Positions 21,880 to 32,480 of a stretch of DNA of 64,000 nt are shown here, piece by piece. Numbering within the stretch: the first letter of the stretch is position 1; every line of letters begins with the position of its first letter. The notes under the pieces were generated by a model. The model ran no database searches. It had not been told where the DNA came from and saw only the letters and a program-made list of their open reading frames with translations. The DNA comes from Mallotus nudiflorus (Eukaryota; Streptophyta; Magnoliopsida; Malpighiales; Euphorbiaceae): assembly GCA_947683625.1 (NCBI GenBank), contig CANTUR010000630.1:1674001-1738000 (forward strand), written 5' to 3'. Position numbers and translations under genes: made by a program.

Positions 21880-23133
21880 AAATTTAGACGCTAGAATTTG
21901 AGTCTTCTTGGTTTGACCTTTCATCCTTTTTGATAGGTGGTTTCTCGTCATCCCGTTGCATCCTCCTATTTTTATTTATTTTTATCTTCTTTATTACCAT
22001 AGTTATTACCTTAGTAAATGTGCCAGGTTCTTTGGTCATGATTTTGTCTTTGAGTGTCCCCAGTTGGGTCCCATTCTTCAAGGTCTCTATAGCTACTTCA
22101 TCAATCAAGTTTTTGATTTGTATAACTACCTTATTAAATATATCCAAATAGCTTCTCAATGACTCTGTACCCTCTTGTCTACACATCTAAAGATCATTGA
22201 TGTTCTTGGCAGGAGGAACATTGGTGATGAACCGAGTCTAAAATTTCTCAGCTAATTCCTTAAAGGACGAGATAGAATTCTCAGGAAGCCTGTGGAACTA
22301 CTTCTGAGCATTCTTGGTGAGTGTACTAGGAAGGACTCTACACATGATTCTATCATTACATTTCGAAGTAGCATCCTAGTCCTGAACGAGGATATGTAGT
22401 TGATTGGATCCCTAATCCCATTAAACTGATCTAGCTGAGGCATTTTGAACTTGGTCAAGATCTCTATCCTGATTATACTCTTTATAAAGAGTGTTTTTCC
22501 TTCTAGAATGCATTCATTTTATTTCCTCGATCCAGTACGAGCTTTATGTATAACTCCTTCAACTTTCTAAGCTACATTTAAGTCATCTAGGGTCAAGATT
22601 GTTGTGCGAGATTCTCCTTCTGGAGCTTTATGACTTTCTCTATTTTCACCAGACACATTTGGAGTTGCTGCTGGTGTTGCTATGTTATTTTCTAGATGGG
22701 TTACTCCGGGATTATCACTTTGAATCAAGGCATTCAACTATTGTTGCATTAGGAGCATATGGGTTTGGATATTTTGAATAATTGCTTCTTTACTTAATGA
22801 AAGTAGGTTAAGTGTCTGAGTTACTATGTTTAGGTTTGGTGTGTTTATGGCAAGAGTTTCTAGCAAGTTTGGAAAAGGTATGAAAGGTATGAGTCTATTT
22901 TTATGCTGTAAAGAGGCATAATAAGGGAAGTCGTTGCTTAGTGTCAGCCATTCCTAGGTATTACCAGTTGGAGTGTATGCTCCAAGTGGAGCTTGTGATA
23001 AGGGTTCAACATATTGAAAGGGTGCTAACAGAATTATTGGTTGAATGAGTGTTGACAAGTTAATTAGAGGAACAAGGGCTAATAGGTTAATTTGCATATA
23101 TAGGGTTGAGGTTAGTGGTGAATTAGAAGTCAT
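21880..23133 (-). pseudogene. Tat-type gag remnant
   Basis: The first ATG on the minus strand is at 23133 (MTSNSPLTSTLYMQINLL). A proline-, asparagine-rich N-terminal part follows, then FKMPQLDQFNGIRDPINYIS (about 22390-22450), where Tat gag has KFxxPxxxxYDGxxDPxxHL. Then LPENSISSFKELAEKF across a frame change, and EGTESLRSYLDIFNKVV (22130-22180), the capsid QxxxESLRxYxxRF motif. Several stops and frameshifts. Confidence 0.8.
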
Positions 23134-23299
23134 GATGTCAATGTCTTGTTCGATAGTTCAGTAGATATTTAATGACTTTCACTCAAGAAATTTTCCACAA
23201 ACGGCGTAACTTGATAACTTGTTTTCGAAACTTCTAAGTCTAAACACTATAAGGAATTAACAGAGGGTAATGTAAGAGGTAGGAAAGATCCCTACAAAC

Positions 23300-23311
23300 C
23301 CTCTGATACTT
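23300..23311 (-). other. Candidate primer binding site, Tat-type element
   Basis: Minus strand AGTATCAGAGGG, similar to the TGGTATCAGAGC of initiator tRNA-Met primed elements, about 170 bases before the gag start. Weak match; another tRNA may be used. Confidence 0.4.
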
Positions 23312-23558
23312 TAAGTTAGAGCAAGTAGAGAGAGAATTTAGAGAGATAAAGAGAGTAAAGAGTATGAAAGAATAAAATAAATAAAAATGAGGGATATAAA
23401 GTCATATTTATAGGGATAGTGATGTTCAAATCTAAGAGGAATATGATTGCTCTTTAATAAAAGTACAATGGTTATTTGGAGAGTATTTTTCTGTTCGAGA
23501 GTTTTCTTAATTGGAAATGTTTCTCCTACTTGATTATACATCCTTCATCTGCAAGTCA
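23312..23558 (-). repeat. 5' LTR of Tat-type element (edges uncertain)
   Basis: Read on the minus strand it contains CCCTATAAATATGAC (TATA box, 23399-23413), followed by a pyrimidine-rich CTCTCTTTATCTCTC leader, then the candidate primer site. No second copy was found in the window, so the boundaries are inferred. Confidence 0.5.
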
Positions 23559-23908
23559 TCATCTGTAGGAAAATAAACACTTATTAAATGATAAGAAAAT
23601 GTTAAATCCCCAAAACGAAAGCGGATAGTTGAACGTTTAAGCTGAGGTAACTAAAACTAAACTAAGTTTTAATTTGTTTATCAAATCGATATATTATATA
23701 GGGTCTTGCAACTTTCAATTTCTCTGTTTCAATGTGTTTTGTTGTGATTGATAGATAATTTACAGCTAATCTTGATTAGTTTCTTTTAGTAATGATTCTA
23801 GTTCTTGTTAACCAATATTCCATGGTAGGTTAGCTTTTATATCAGCTTGTCATTGTTGCTATTGGATTCTATTCCATTAGTTGATTTTGTATTGATTCTT
23901 GGTTTTAG

Positions 23909-23974
23909 TTAAAACTGACAGAGAGTTGAAGGCCAAAGAAGAAGAGGAACAGTTGCGCAGATTCATAGAAACTG
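23909..23974 (+). pseudogene. Upstream exon-like piece of DUF3615-like gene
   Basis: TTGGTTTTAG (acceptor form) precedes an open frame KTDRELKAKEEEEQLRRFIE ending in ETDDG and a stop at the point where the next frame begins (23975). This suggests the gene once extended upstream and either has a frameshift or an unseen splice here. Confidence 0.4.
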
Positions 23975-24670
23975 ATGATGGTTAGTGTTTTAAGGAGGAT
24001 GGATAGAAAGGAAGACAATGATGTAGCTGCGGATTTGGAAGAGCATTATAAATTGTGTGCAAAGGCTGTGGCATACTACAGTAGGAAGAACAAAGGAGTG
24101 AAACTTGAGCTTGTGGAGCTTAAAGCTGTTAATTCCATGATGTGTGATGGAACTGTGTGGTCTCATTCCAACTTCTTAGCTAAGCCGAAAAAGAGTCGTA
24201 ATGGTAACACCGCAGCTGCAGATTCCTCTCCTGCTAAACTCTTTTTTGTTAAAATTTTTCTTTTGGGTCTCAACAAAGATCGTGTCACTGTATGTTGCAG
24301 TGTCGACCCCGGTACTGGTTTTTTGGCTCTTCAATTTCTTTGGCTATATATGCCATTATATTATAGTACTCATTGTTATTGTTGCAAGATTTAATTATAT
24401 ATCAACATTTAGAATAATATATGAGAGCCAGTATTGAAAGTCCCCGAGACATGCTTTTATTAATAGCTATTCATTTGTTTCTGCATTGCAGGCGATTTAA
24501 GAACTGATGGCTGTGGATTCTGTGACCCTAATCATGAACCAATAATTCATCACCCTACTGATGGATACAAAGCTGGTCGTTTTCCTTATCATCCTAACAA
24601 TATGTTGTGTACGGATTTCAAGTCACCCCATCCTGATCCTGGTACTGGCAATTGGAGGATTATAGCTTAA
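23975..24670 (+). CDS. DUF3615-like protein, two exons
   Basis: Exon 1 is 23975-24311 and exon 2 is 24492-24670; the 180-bp intron has GT...TTGCATTGCAG ends. Joined they give an uninterrupted 171-residue frame. Visible motifs: LEEHYKLCAKAVAYYSRKN, LELVELKAVN, GTVWSHSNFLAKPK, PAKLFFVK, then CGFCDPNHEPIIHHPTDGY. The order HY, HxNFxAKPK, KLFF, CxxC, HHP matches the plant DUF3615 family, of unknown function. Most family proteins are longer, and an acidic N-terminal piece seems lost (23909-23974). No upstream promoter recognised. This is the only apparently intact host-type ORF in the window, but it may be a truncated paralogue. Confidence 0.55.
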
Positions 24671-24711
24671 AATATATGATTTTGAAGGCTATCTTATGGC
24701 CATGTTTCTTA

Positions 24712-24980
24712 ATTAATACTTAATGACCACATCCCATTTCTAATTGAGTTTGACAGTTATTCTAGTATTAGCAAAAGAGAGTTATTCTGTAGCAGGTGCC
24801 TTTGCAATTCACTGTTATTTCTTCTCTGGTTAATGAGAAATGCTACCTATGTTTATATGCGGCTTCATTGCCGTACATTCATTAGTTTTTTTTTTCTTTT
24901 ACTGTGATACAAATGATTTTTCTTAATTTCTCATTAAAAAGAGAAAAGAATCAATGATCTACTTCATAGTGTACGTAAAT
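24712..24980. repeat. Segmental duplication D, unit 3
   Basis: Starts shortly after the DUF3615-like stop codon and repeats the first part of units 1 and 2 (TAGTATTAGCAAAAGAGAGT, TATGTTTATATGC, TCTACTTCATAGTG). This ties the 7-8 kb region to this locus 17 kb away. Confidence 0.8.
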
Positions 24981-25459
24981 TTATGAAGACAACCTATTTA
25001 TGGAGTCTATGCTTAGATTTATTGATGATTCAATTGTAGCAAAAGGTGGGGAACTGCCTTCAAGTAGCCAAGATAAGCCATCATTCTTAGTTGGAACCTT
25101 TATATTAGGACTTTCAATATGTGGCAGATGCTTAATGAAGCAACTTCCTATTAAATCTAAAATGGGGGGCTTCGCATAAGCTCAGAACTCAGTCGACTGC
25201 AGTGTCATTGTACAGGTTTTTCAAATCTGTTTTGTTTTCATATGATCCCCTGAAAAACCTATAGGTTGCAACCAGTCTGTTGCACAAGTATTTGAGACAT
25301 AGGAGCTATGGATATCAATGACGGAAGCTCTGCAAGACTGTATTGGTGGCATGAAGGATTTTCTGTGTTGAGAATGGAACCAGTCAGCAATGGTTAGGTT
25401 ACCTTGCATAATGCGATCTTTTATGCTATCCATTTGTTAAACTGTCTTGCCCCCGTCAG

Positions 25460-25810
25460 ATACTGGATACTGAGAAAGTTAGATGCCTCTTGAAGGAGTC
25501 TCATATTTTGGCACAAGGACACCATGAGCTTGAAAATGTGACTAAAGTATGGGAGTCAGTCTACAGTACCTGTCTTCCTCAATTTCGTCTGCCATAAAGA
25601 GTATCTTTAACAATCTGTGCTCAATGCTGAATTGGTGGATTGATGAAAATCTAAGCATGACAGATGTAAGTTATAAGGATCCAGATCTTGGTGTCCTTTA
25701 TTCATCTGGCAATGTTGTGGCATGCATATTAGAAGGCATTTTAGCAGCTAGTTCTGATGAAAAAAAGAAAAAAACCATGTTGAACCTCCAACATTCAGTG
25801 ACATAAAAAA
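25460..25810 (+). pseudogene. Unidentified exon-like sequence
   Basis: CCCCGTCAG (acceptor form) precedes ILDTEKVRCLLKESHILAQG and then HHELENVTKVWESVYSTCLP, an amphipathic, protein-like stretch, which then stops. In another frame (25549-25806) there is SMLNWWIDENLSM and GVLYSSGNVVACILEGIL. A frameshift joining the two is plausible. I do not recognise the protein. Confidence 0.35.
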
Positions 25811-26969
25811 CATCTAGGGATTTGGTTCCATGCAAGTGCAACCATTACTTTTTAACACCCTAATGAAAAACCTAATTTAATCTGCTTATTGAAATATGCC
25901 TTTGATTTCAGCTGTGATGTGTGTTGGTGCATGAAACTAAAACAAGACAGTTTTTTATTTTAGTTGATTTTAAATTGGAAAAGAACCTCTGAATTCTATG
26001 TTTGATTTATTCCGATTGAATTTAGGATGGAACAAGTCATCTAGACTGGAACTTTGTCTATTCAATTGCCAGGAAGTCCTGCATTTAGTAATTCTTTTTA
26101 ATTATGTTATTGATACTGCATTGTTGATGTGGACTGACTTACATGCTCTAAATGATTTTATTGGGAAGATTCTACTTTCCTAAGGGTGCCTTTCTCTAAG
26201 TGCTTTGTCACATTTTCTGATGTGGCATTGTTGCAGAATCTTGAACTTGTCATCAGCTAGAATACAAACAAATCCACTCACTATTCTTCCTGTAGCTTCA
26301 AGGTTATGCTGCAGCGCACCAATGACTGCTTTCTTTATTCTTATGCTTAGATTGTTCTCTTCATCATCTTATCTATCTGCCAATATATATATCTCGTTTC
26401 TCTGTGAGAACTGTGGGGTATTCTCTGCATTGGCACATCCCACAAGTTGCCTACTTTTGAACCATACCATTCTTTCAAAATATGGATGTAAGCATTTCTC
26501 AGTTCTACTCCTACATCTTATTTACATTGGTGGCAAATCCTTCGTGTGAAGTCTGAACGTTACTCTTACATACTGGCGGTGGTGGCAAATCCTTAGCATA
26601 AACATTTATTTCCAGGTCCTGTTCTTTTAATAATTGAAACAATTGCATAAAGGCTGGTATTGGTATCACTCTGCATTGGAGTGGTTGCAAAATCAGGCAT
26701 ATAAGATGTAATGTAAGCAGTTTTTTGTTTTTTTTGAATAAGCAGAAACCTATGAGTAAAGAAAAAAAATAAGATGTTATCATTTGTTTATACGCATTGC
26801 AGAAAAATATCCTGAAAAACCTTCCATTTCTCATGAAATGTATTTCTTCTATGCTATACTTGACTGCTCAAACACATAGGGTGACTGCAACACATGCTGG
26901 GAACTTTAAAAGGGCAGAGTTATAGCAGGAAGCAGTGAATCAATTTTGAGCACAAAGATAGATTGTGTA
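25811..26969. other. Gene-flank-like DNA without supported gene
   Basis: Several short frames exist on both strands (for example 26205-26549 plus and 26511-26834 minus), but none resembles a known protein. Composition is slightly less AT-rich than the transposon regions, so this may be decayed intron or exon DNA continuing from 25810. Confidence 0.4.
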
Positions 26970-29129
26970 TGTTAGTATAAGGTATGCCCTAGTGACATTC
27001 TTGTAATTATTTAAACATTGTATATAATCATGTGGCAATAAAATATTCTTTTAAATAAATATGTTATTTTTTTATTATTGTTCCTTTAGTATTATGTTGA
27101 ATAAATTTATTATCAAAGAGTTGATAATATGAGTTACAAATTTATTCAGTACATTTACTATAAATTGTTCATAGTCGATTAATTAATATTTGGATAATAT
27201 TAATTAGACTATCACCTCTGTCTATTTTCTTTGATTAGTGGGAGGTAGTAAGTCTCATGCTACTTGATATGAGTGATCAGAATAGACATGTGGATACTCA
27301 TTGGATGGGTTAATCGAACAGTGACATTAATATTGTGATTGCAAGGATATTCACATATAATCAACAATCACAATCTAGATTATAATGGTGCATATAGTCG
27401 TTAGACTTGAGGTGATATAGTCATCCATATTTAGATTGTTAGAGTTTGTTACCGCTTCCATACTTGTGTTAATCATCACATGAGTATATGACGTATGGTG
27501 GCTCTAATTAGTTAAATGTAGGGATGAATGTTTAACCAAAATGGGATTCATTACCTGGTGTGAACCGGGATAGATCCTATGCTATCTAAGTTTATTCTTG
27601 ACGAATAAATTCTTGGCCAGGATAAATACAAAACAGTTTGAAAAAAAGTTTCAGTACTAGAAAGAGTTCTAGTATTTATTGTATTTTATTAATAATTAAA
27701 ACTTAAGATGAGGTCATATAATAAAGCTATTGGAGTTTGATAATACCTTGACTCTAGGCTATATTGGGATCTTTAATGAAAGGAATTTAATGCATGGTAA
27801 TTATGATCAGGTTTGTGTGAATCATAATGTGCATTCATTTCTAATTGGGTAGTTGTGATATCGATATTATGGGTCACTCATAGCTTATGAGAACTAAATG
27901 TGAATAATTGGGATTTTCACATAATTGAAAAGAGTTTCAAATAATATTAAATGTTAATATTATATTTTCTTATTGTCATTTAGACATGAACCTAGTAAGT
28001 CACACCTAATAGAGTTTTATTTATTCACTATAGTATTAATCTAATTATTGATTAAAAGAGTTTAATCAATTAATTAAGATTAATAGAATTAGATTTATAT
28101 TTTGAACAATAATTCTAGTATATCATGAAATCTAATTTAAATAAGAGTATTATTTATTAATTAATATTTAATTAATATTGGATATTAATTAATATATATT
28201 AAATTAATAAATATATATATATGTTGTTATTTATTTATGGACTTATATTAATGATCCAAATCGGTTTGGACATAGGTCAAATTTTATTTTGGACCAAAGA
28301 TTAATTAAAGTCCATATTTATGTATATGTATATGTATAATTTAATATGTAAAATAATACATTTGATGTATACTTTACATACAAATTTATACATTAATATG
28401 AGTAGGTGGCAAGCTCAATTATTGAATTAAGCAAGGTGATATATTAATTAAGTGGATATTTCTAAAGTATGCCTAAGGTGTCATTTTTAATCATTTGGAT
28501 GGTTAGGTGTATACCTAAGGTGACATACTTAATAATCACTGGATTAATTAATGCATACTTTTCCTTAGTGGGAAATTACTACACATATATCATTTCATAT
28601 ATCTAAGGCAAGTCAAGTGACTTGGTAAGAGAAGGAAGAGGCAAAATAATGCTGAAGTGAGTTTTTGCTTAAAGAGTTAAGAAAAATCACTAAGGGATTT
28701 TGGTTATGATAAGATCATAAACCAAAATAAACATAACATATACTAAAAATATACTCTATACTTGTGCTCTTAATTAAATTAGTACAAGTTCCTAAGCTTA
28801 ATTAATACAAGTAAGTGATAGATTAGCCTTTGGTGTTTCAAACTAGAGACCTTACATTTGGAGGGCTAAGCATTTAATTCAAGAAATTGAACAAAATGAA
28901 GGCTAAGTTCTATAACAAGTAAGTTTACAAACTTATAATTAATTAATTATTTTTTTGTATATTGCTTAATTTATTTAGTTGTGTATTTCAATGCAATTTG
29001 AATCCTGGGCAAATGAAATTCTTCGTTTTATGAAGGGTCATGATGAGTAAATTTTTGAAATTTACTCTATTTAGATTTGTGTTTACTACACATGTATTTA
29101 TGTCTAAATACCATAATTGATTTCAAACA
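26970..29129 (+). mobile_element. Solo LTR (GTATGCCCTAG family) with target duplication
   Basis: Starts TGTTAGTATAAGGTATGCCC and ends TTTCAAACA, so TG...CA. Flanking 5-mers are GTGTA (26965-26969) and ATGTA (29130-29134), one transition apart. No coding frame in 2160 bp. The start resembles that of the element at 54633-56179 read on the minus strand (TGTTATTGATATGCCCTAAG). No primer site or gag-pol follows, so a solo LTR (or non-coding element) of an LTR retrotransposon is the best call. Confidence 0.75.
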
Positions 29130-29435
29130 ATGTACAAAATTGGAAAGAAAAAGGCTAGAACCAACAGAGCACCTGAATGAAGTAATATGTACACATTAAT
29201 GAAGGGGCTATGGTTTATAATGGACAATGATCTAAGGATTGGAACATACATTATTGTTGATTTCAGATTGTAGGTTCTGTTATGCTTATTGAAACATGCT
29301 TTTCACTCCATCTATTAAGCAAGCGATGGTGTATGAAATTAAAACAAGACGTTTTCATTGGAATTGGAATTTATCTTTAAATCAATATTGAATACGTATG
29401 ATCCTTTAAATAAACCAAAAATCTATAACCCTGAG

Positions 29436-29578
29436 CAAACTGCCGGTGATAAGCCGAAGGAAGGTGAGGATGACGTCAAGTCATCATGCCCCTTATGCCC
29501 TGGGCGACATACGTGCTACAATGGCCGAGACAAAGGATCGCAATCCCATAAGGGTAAGCTAACTCCAAAAACCCAACC
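29436..29578 (+). pseudogene. Plastid 16S rRNA gene fragment in nuclear DNA
   Basis: About 143 bp matching the 3' third of the plastid 16S rRNA gene: CTGCCGGTGATAAGCC, GAGGATGACGTCAAGTCATC, ATGCCCCTTATGCCCTGGGC, TGCTACAATGGCC. Differences from the well-known plastid sequence are nearly all transitions, many at CpG (CATACGTG for CACACGTG, CCGAGAC for CCGGGAC). It is absent from the other module X copies, where ATTACCCTATTGAAGAATTT is continuous. Not a functional rRNA gene; a nuclear plastid insertion. Confidence 0.93.
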
Positions 29579-30448
29579 CTACTTAATAAAATTTGTGCTA
29601 GTTGTTCTAATTAGGAATATCAATTGCAAAAACTTGGTCAATATCATACATCCCAATCAAACCATATCCTCCCCATTCAAAATGACAGCCTCCACTATTT
29701 TGATACTCTCAACATCCCATAATTTTTCCATGTCTAAAATATTTTCTGATTCCTGTAATCATCACAGCATGACTTAGTCTTTTCCATCTCTTGCGCTCCT
29801 AGTTTCACCTTCAGCATAATAATATCCAGTGCCAACTCTATCCAAGGTTGGCCACGGTTTGGAACCAGATAGTTCTGGTTTGAAAATTTATGGAACTGAA
29901 CTTGAACCGAAAACATAATGGTTCAGGGCCAATTTCGGTTCTGAACCATATTTCAGTTTTAAAGTTTTTTATTATTTTTTAATTTTATAATTATATTTAA
30001 ATAATTTAAAATATTATAATAACTTTTAAAATAATTTAAATTAAGTAAAAAACACTAATGCAATTAAAAATTGAAGTGAATACATTTTAAATAATAAATG
30101 AATTAAAATTAACAATGAAAATAATAGAAAAAATTAAAGGTCTTAAACTTAATTTTCTTACCAAAATTTAAGTTGCCTACGTATCATCTTGAGATTTAAA
30201 GGAATAAAAGCCAACGTAGTTCTCTTACTTTTGAAAAAAAGTTTTGATACCCCTTTACCTTATGAATTTAATTGCCACCAATGCTGGAAGTTGAAGTTTC
30301 CTACGTTTCGGTTGTTGTCATTTCTACAAATTCGTCATCATCATCATCCCTCTTAATTTCTTGATCCCATATAGCTGCTCTTGTCCAATCATCAACACAT
30401 GTTTGAGCTTCAAGTGAGTTGGGGGTCATCCTTAAGCGTGTTTCATCC

Positions 30449-30454
<6 letters not shown>

Positions 30455-30507
<53 letters not shown>
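30455..30507. repeat. (TA)n microsatellite
   Basis: About 26 TA units inside the hAT-like element. Confidence 0.95.
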
Positions 30508-30509
<2 letters not shown>

Positions 30510-30701
30510 TGTTTTAATATATTACCTTATAGCTATAGACATTTGAATGCCATATTGTCATATCGATGCTAAATTTACATATAAATTTCTATTTTCTATA
30601 AATAATTTACAATTTTTATTTTATTAAAATTATTTTATCTATATTTATTCTCTAATCGTTTTGTTAAATAATCAATTATATATAAATAAAATAAAATAAA
30701 A

Positions 30702-30702
30702 T

Positions 30703-30760
<58 letters not shown>

Positions 30761-30761
30761 T
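30702..30761. repeat. (AACT)n followed by (TA)n
   Basis: Eight or so AACT units running into about twelve TA units, inside the hAT-like element. Confidence 0.9.
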
Positions 30762-31520
30762 AGTTTAGAAGCGTCGGTTCACTGTTCAAAAAAATTTAAA
30801 CCGACTTTGAACCGGTCTTCACCCGATTTCGGATTGGGTCAGTTCAGGGCCTGAACAAGCCCATGGCCACCCCTAGCTCTATCGTAGTCTGTGAGGACTA
30901 GGAAAAAAGCTACCACCAGTCCATTTTCCCTGACTTGTATCCATATAAGTCTTAATTCTTCAACATTCGAACATGTCAATATGCAGAATCCAAGAATTTT
31001 GTATCGAGTCACTTGCTAATAAAAAAAAACTTTTCAGTAGTTTTTTATTGATATAACATTAGAATTACTAAATTAAAAGTAAATTACCTCATGATCTTCT
31101 GAATTTTGTGGAGGGTAATCACTTTTTGCTACTAAACCATGCTCAATTAGCCAATAGGCTACAACAACTAATCTATCATTTATTTCATGTGGCCATAGCC
31201 CATCTTCATCAATCATTTATTGATATGAAAGTTCCACCTTAAAATGTTTTGGAGGATTCCTTCTCGAGTAGTTGATTCTATATTTTGCCTTAATCGTGGA
31301 GGTAAAGGCATGATCAAAACATGTACCTATAAACAAGTTAAAATGTTTGTTAAGATAAATGTGAAACTAAAAAAATTGTTAACCAATATTTATTAGACAA
31401 ATCAATGACAAGTTATAGAAATTGGAAGCAAGTTGCATGTTTCTCTTATAAACCTCAGTATTGTATTGAAATACAATATAATACATGAGATGGACATGCA
31501 TTAAATTTGGCCAACTAAGC

Positions 31521-32039
31521 AAATATGTATATATTCTACACAAAAGGTGTGCCACATATATTCACATACATAATCTGATATAAATTATACTTAAAGGTTC
31601 CTTGCAAAACTTACCCTAAGTAACCCAATCATGTTTAAGAACACAGTGATGCATACTTTTAAATCATTTAAGGTCAATATAGCATTCTCACTTAAGAGAA
31701 GCAATAAATGCTTTTACATGATTTCTATCACAATTCAATGTCAACAAACTCACAACCTCATATGTTATCTATCCAATTTAAATTATCTTATACATATTCA
31801 TGCATAAGTTATGCAAGTTAAGTCATAATGACAGCATTGCCAAATGCAGAAGCATGACACCTATAGTCAAGCTAATGAAGACCTTCCAAGTCAAGACATC
31901 AACATTAGAAATTCATGCATGGCTCACAAAAGCACCAAATAAAGTTAAAGACACCTTATATTTATTCATTTATTTTATTTCATCTTATTTTATTTTATTC
32001 TATTTTACATATCCTCAGCTAGGTTAGAATATATTTACA
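31521..32039. other. AT-rich spacer, nothing recognised
   Basis: Lies between module X copy 0 and the first recognisable LINE codons. A T-rich TTATTTTATTTTATTCTATT run at about 31975-32005. A 75-codon plus frame (31800-32027) shows no recognisable motif. Confidence 0.5.
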
Positions 32040-32480
32040 ATAGCCTCATGCATTTTCAGTTCAGATTCTATCCACCAAGTATGGAGTTAATGTCACCTCT
32101 ATCCCGTCTTCTTTGCCAGAAAAATCTAGTTCACCTTTATAGTGAGCTATTAGTATGGTTTGGAAGCATGTCTTGGAAATCTTATGATGGTCGATTGGAA
32201 ATGGTTAGAGAACTAGGTTTTGGTTAAATAAATGGGTCTCTAAAGAGTTGCTTATTTATTCAATTACCAGTGAAGTCCCGAAAGAACAAATAAATTAGAC
32301 CATATCTTGCTTTGTCACATCTTCACAAGAGTGGAACTAGTCTTTATTTGCTTATACATTACCAAAGGTGCTACTCCAAATCACAACCTATATTCCCTTA
32401 GGCTCCTAAAATGATAAAGATTAAATGTACTAGTGCCTCACTACCTCTAAGGATTTCTCGATAAAAATAGCCTATGACAT
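32040..32480 (+). pseudogene. L1-type LINE ORF2, piece 1 (RT C-terminal side)
   Basis: Frames read HAFSVQILSTKYGV, SELLVWFGSMSWKS, RFWLNKWVSKELL, SFVTSSQEWN and TTSKDFSIKIAYD. These are the region after the reverse transcriptase core in plant L1-type LINEs (KYG, W..LWKGI, RFWxDxW, and SGxFSxKSAY motifs). It is interrupted at 32480 by a Sirevirus and continues at 45489 (AYGNNVRGDRLLWRCIWN). Several frameshifts. Confidence 0.82.

Larger units (their letters stand above)
14430..23560 (-). mobile_element. Decayed Ty3/gypsy retrotransposon 2, Tat type
   Basis: Minus-strand order gag (23133-21880), protease, RT, RNase H and integrase, with a 5' LTR at the right end. RT (KNARATYQ, MEVYVDDIII), protease (LLIDDGSVVKALS) and integrase (IWGMDILG, FTKWIKVEVV) resemble the Tat/Athila branch. 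TGTCACGACCC copy B (15190 to about 18385) sits inside the integrase. The 3' LTR was not found, so the left end is truncated or too diverged. All domains have stops. Confidence 0.85.
29844..30876. mobile_element. Non-autonomous hAT-like element with 7-8 bp target duplication
   Basis: Left end CAAGGTTGGCCACGG; right end CCATGGCCACCCCTAG, whose complement CTAGGGGTGGCCATGG pairs with it as a short terminal inverted repeat of the hAT type. Flanks are ACTCTATC (29835-29842) and CTCTATCG (30877-30884). Other module X copies are continuous at this point, giving an empty site. No transposase; the interior is AT-rich with long microsatellites. Confidence 0.75.
29345..31520 (-). pseudogene. Module X, copy 0 (with two insertions)
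   Basis: Homologous to the tandem copies at 50.7-56.7 kb. Shared blocks: GCAAAAACTTGGTCAATAT, GGTAATCATCACA-type, TCGAGTCACTTGCTAAT, CTACTAAACCATGCTCAATT, GTGGAGGTAAAGGCATGATC. Minus-strand frames look faintly like protein (for example NVELSYQQMI in other copies), but no copy has an open frame over 90 codons. A plastid 16S fragment and a hAT-like element are inserted in this copy. Function unknown. Confidence 0.6.

Noticed and set aside
25221..25433. 70-codon minus frame
   Set aside because: Protein-like in places, but the flanking exon-like sequence is on the plus strand and no homologous family was recognised.
26205..26834. 114- and 107-codon frames on opposite strands
   Set aside because: No recognisable motif in either, overlapping each other and rich in Leu/Phe/Cys as expected from T-rich DNA.
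29358..29777. 139-codon plus frame over the plastid fragment
   Set aside because: The frame is created by the 16S rRNA sequence and AT-rich flanks; 16S is not protein-coding.
30381..30572. 63-codon plus frame with YIYIYI run
   Set aside because: Read-through of a (TA)n microsatellite inside the hAT-like element.
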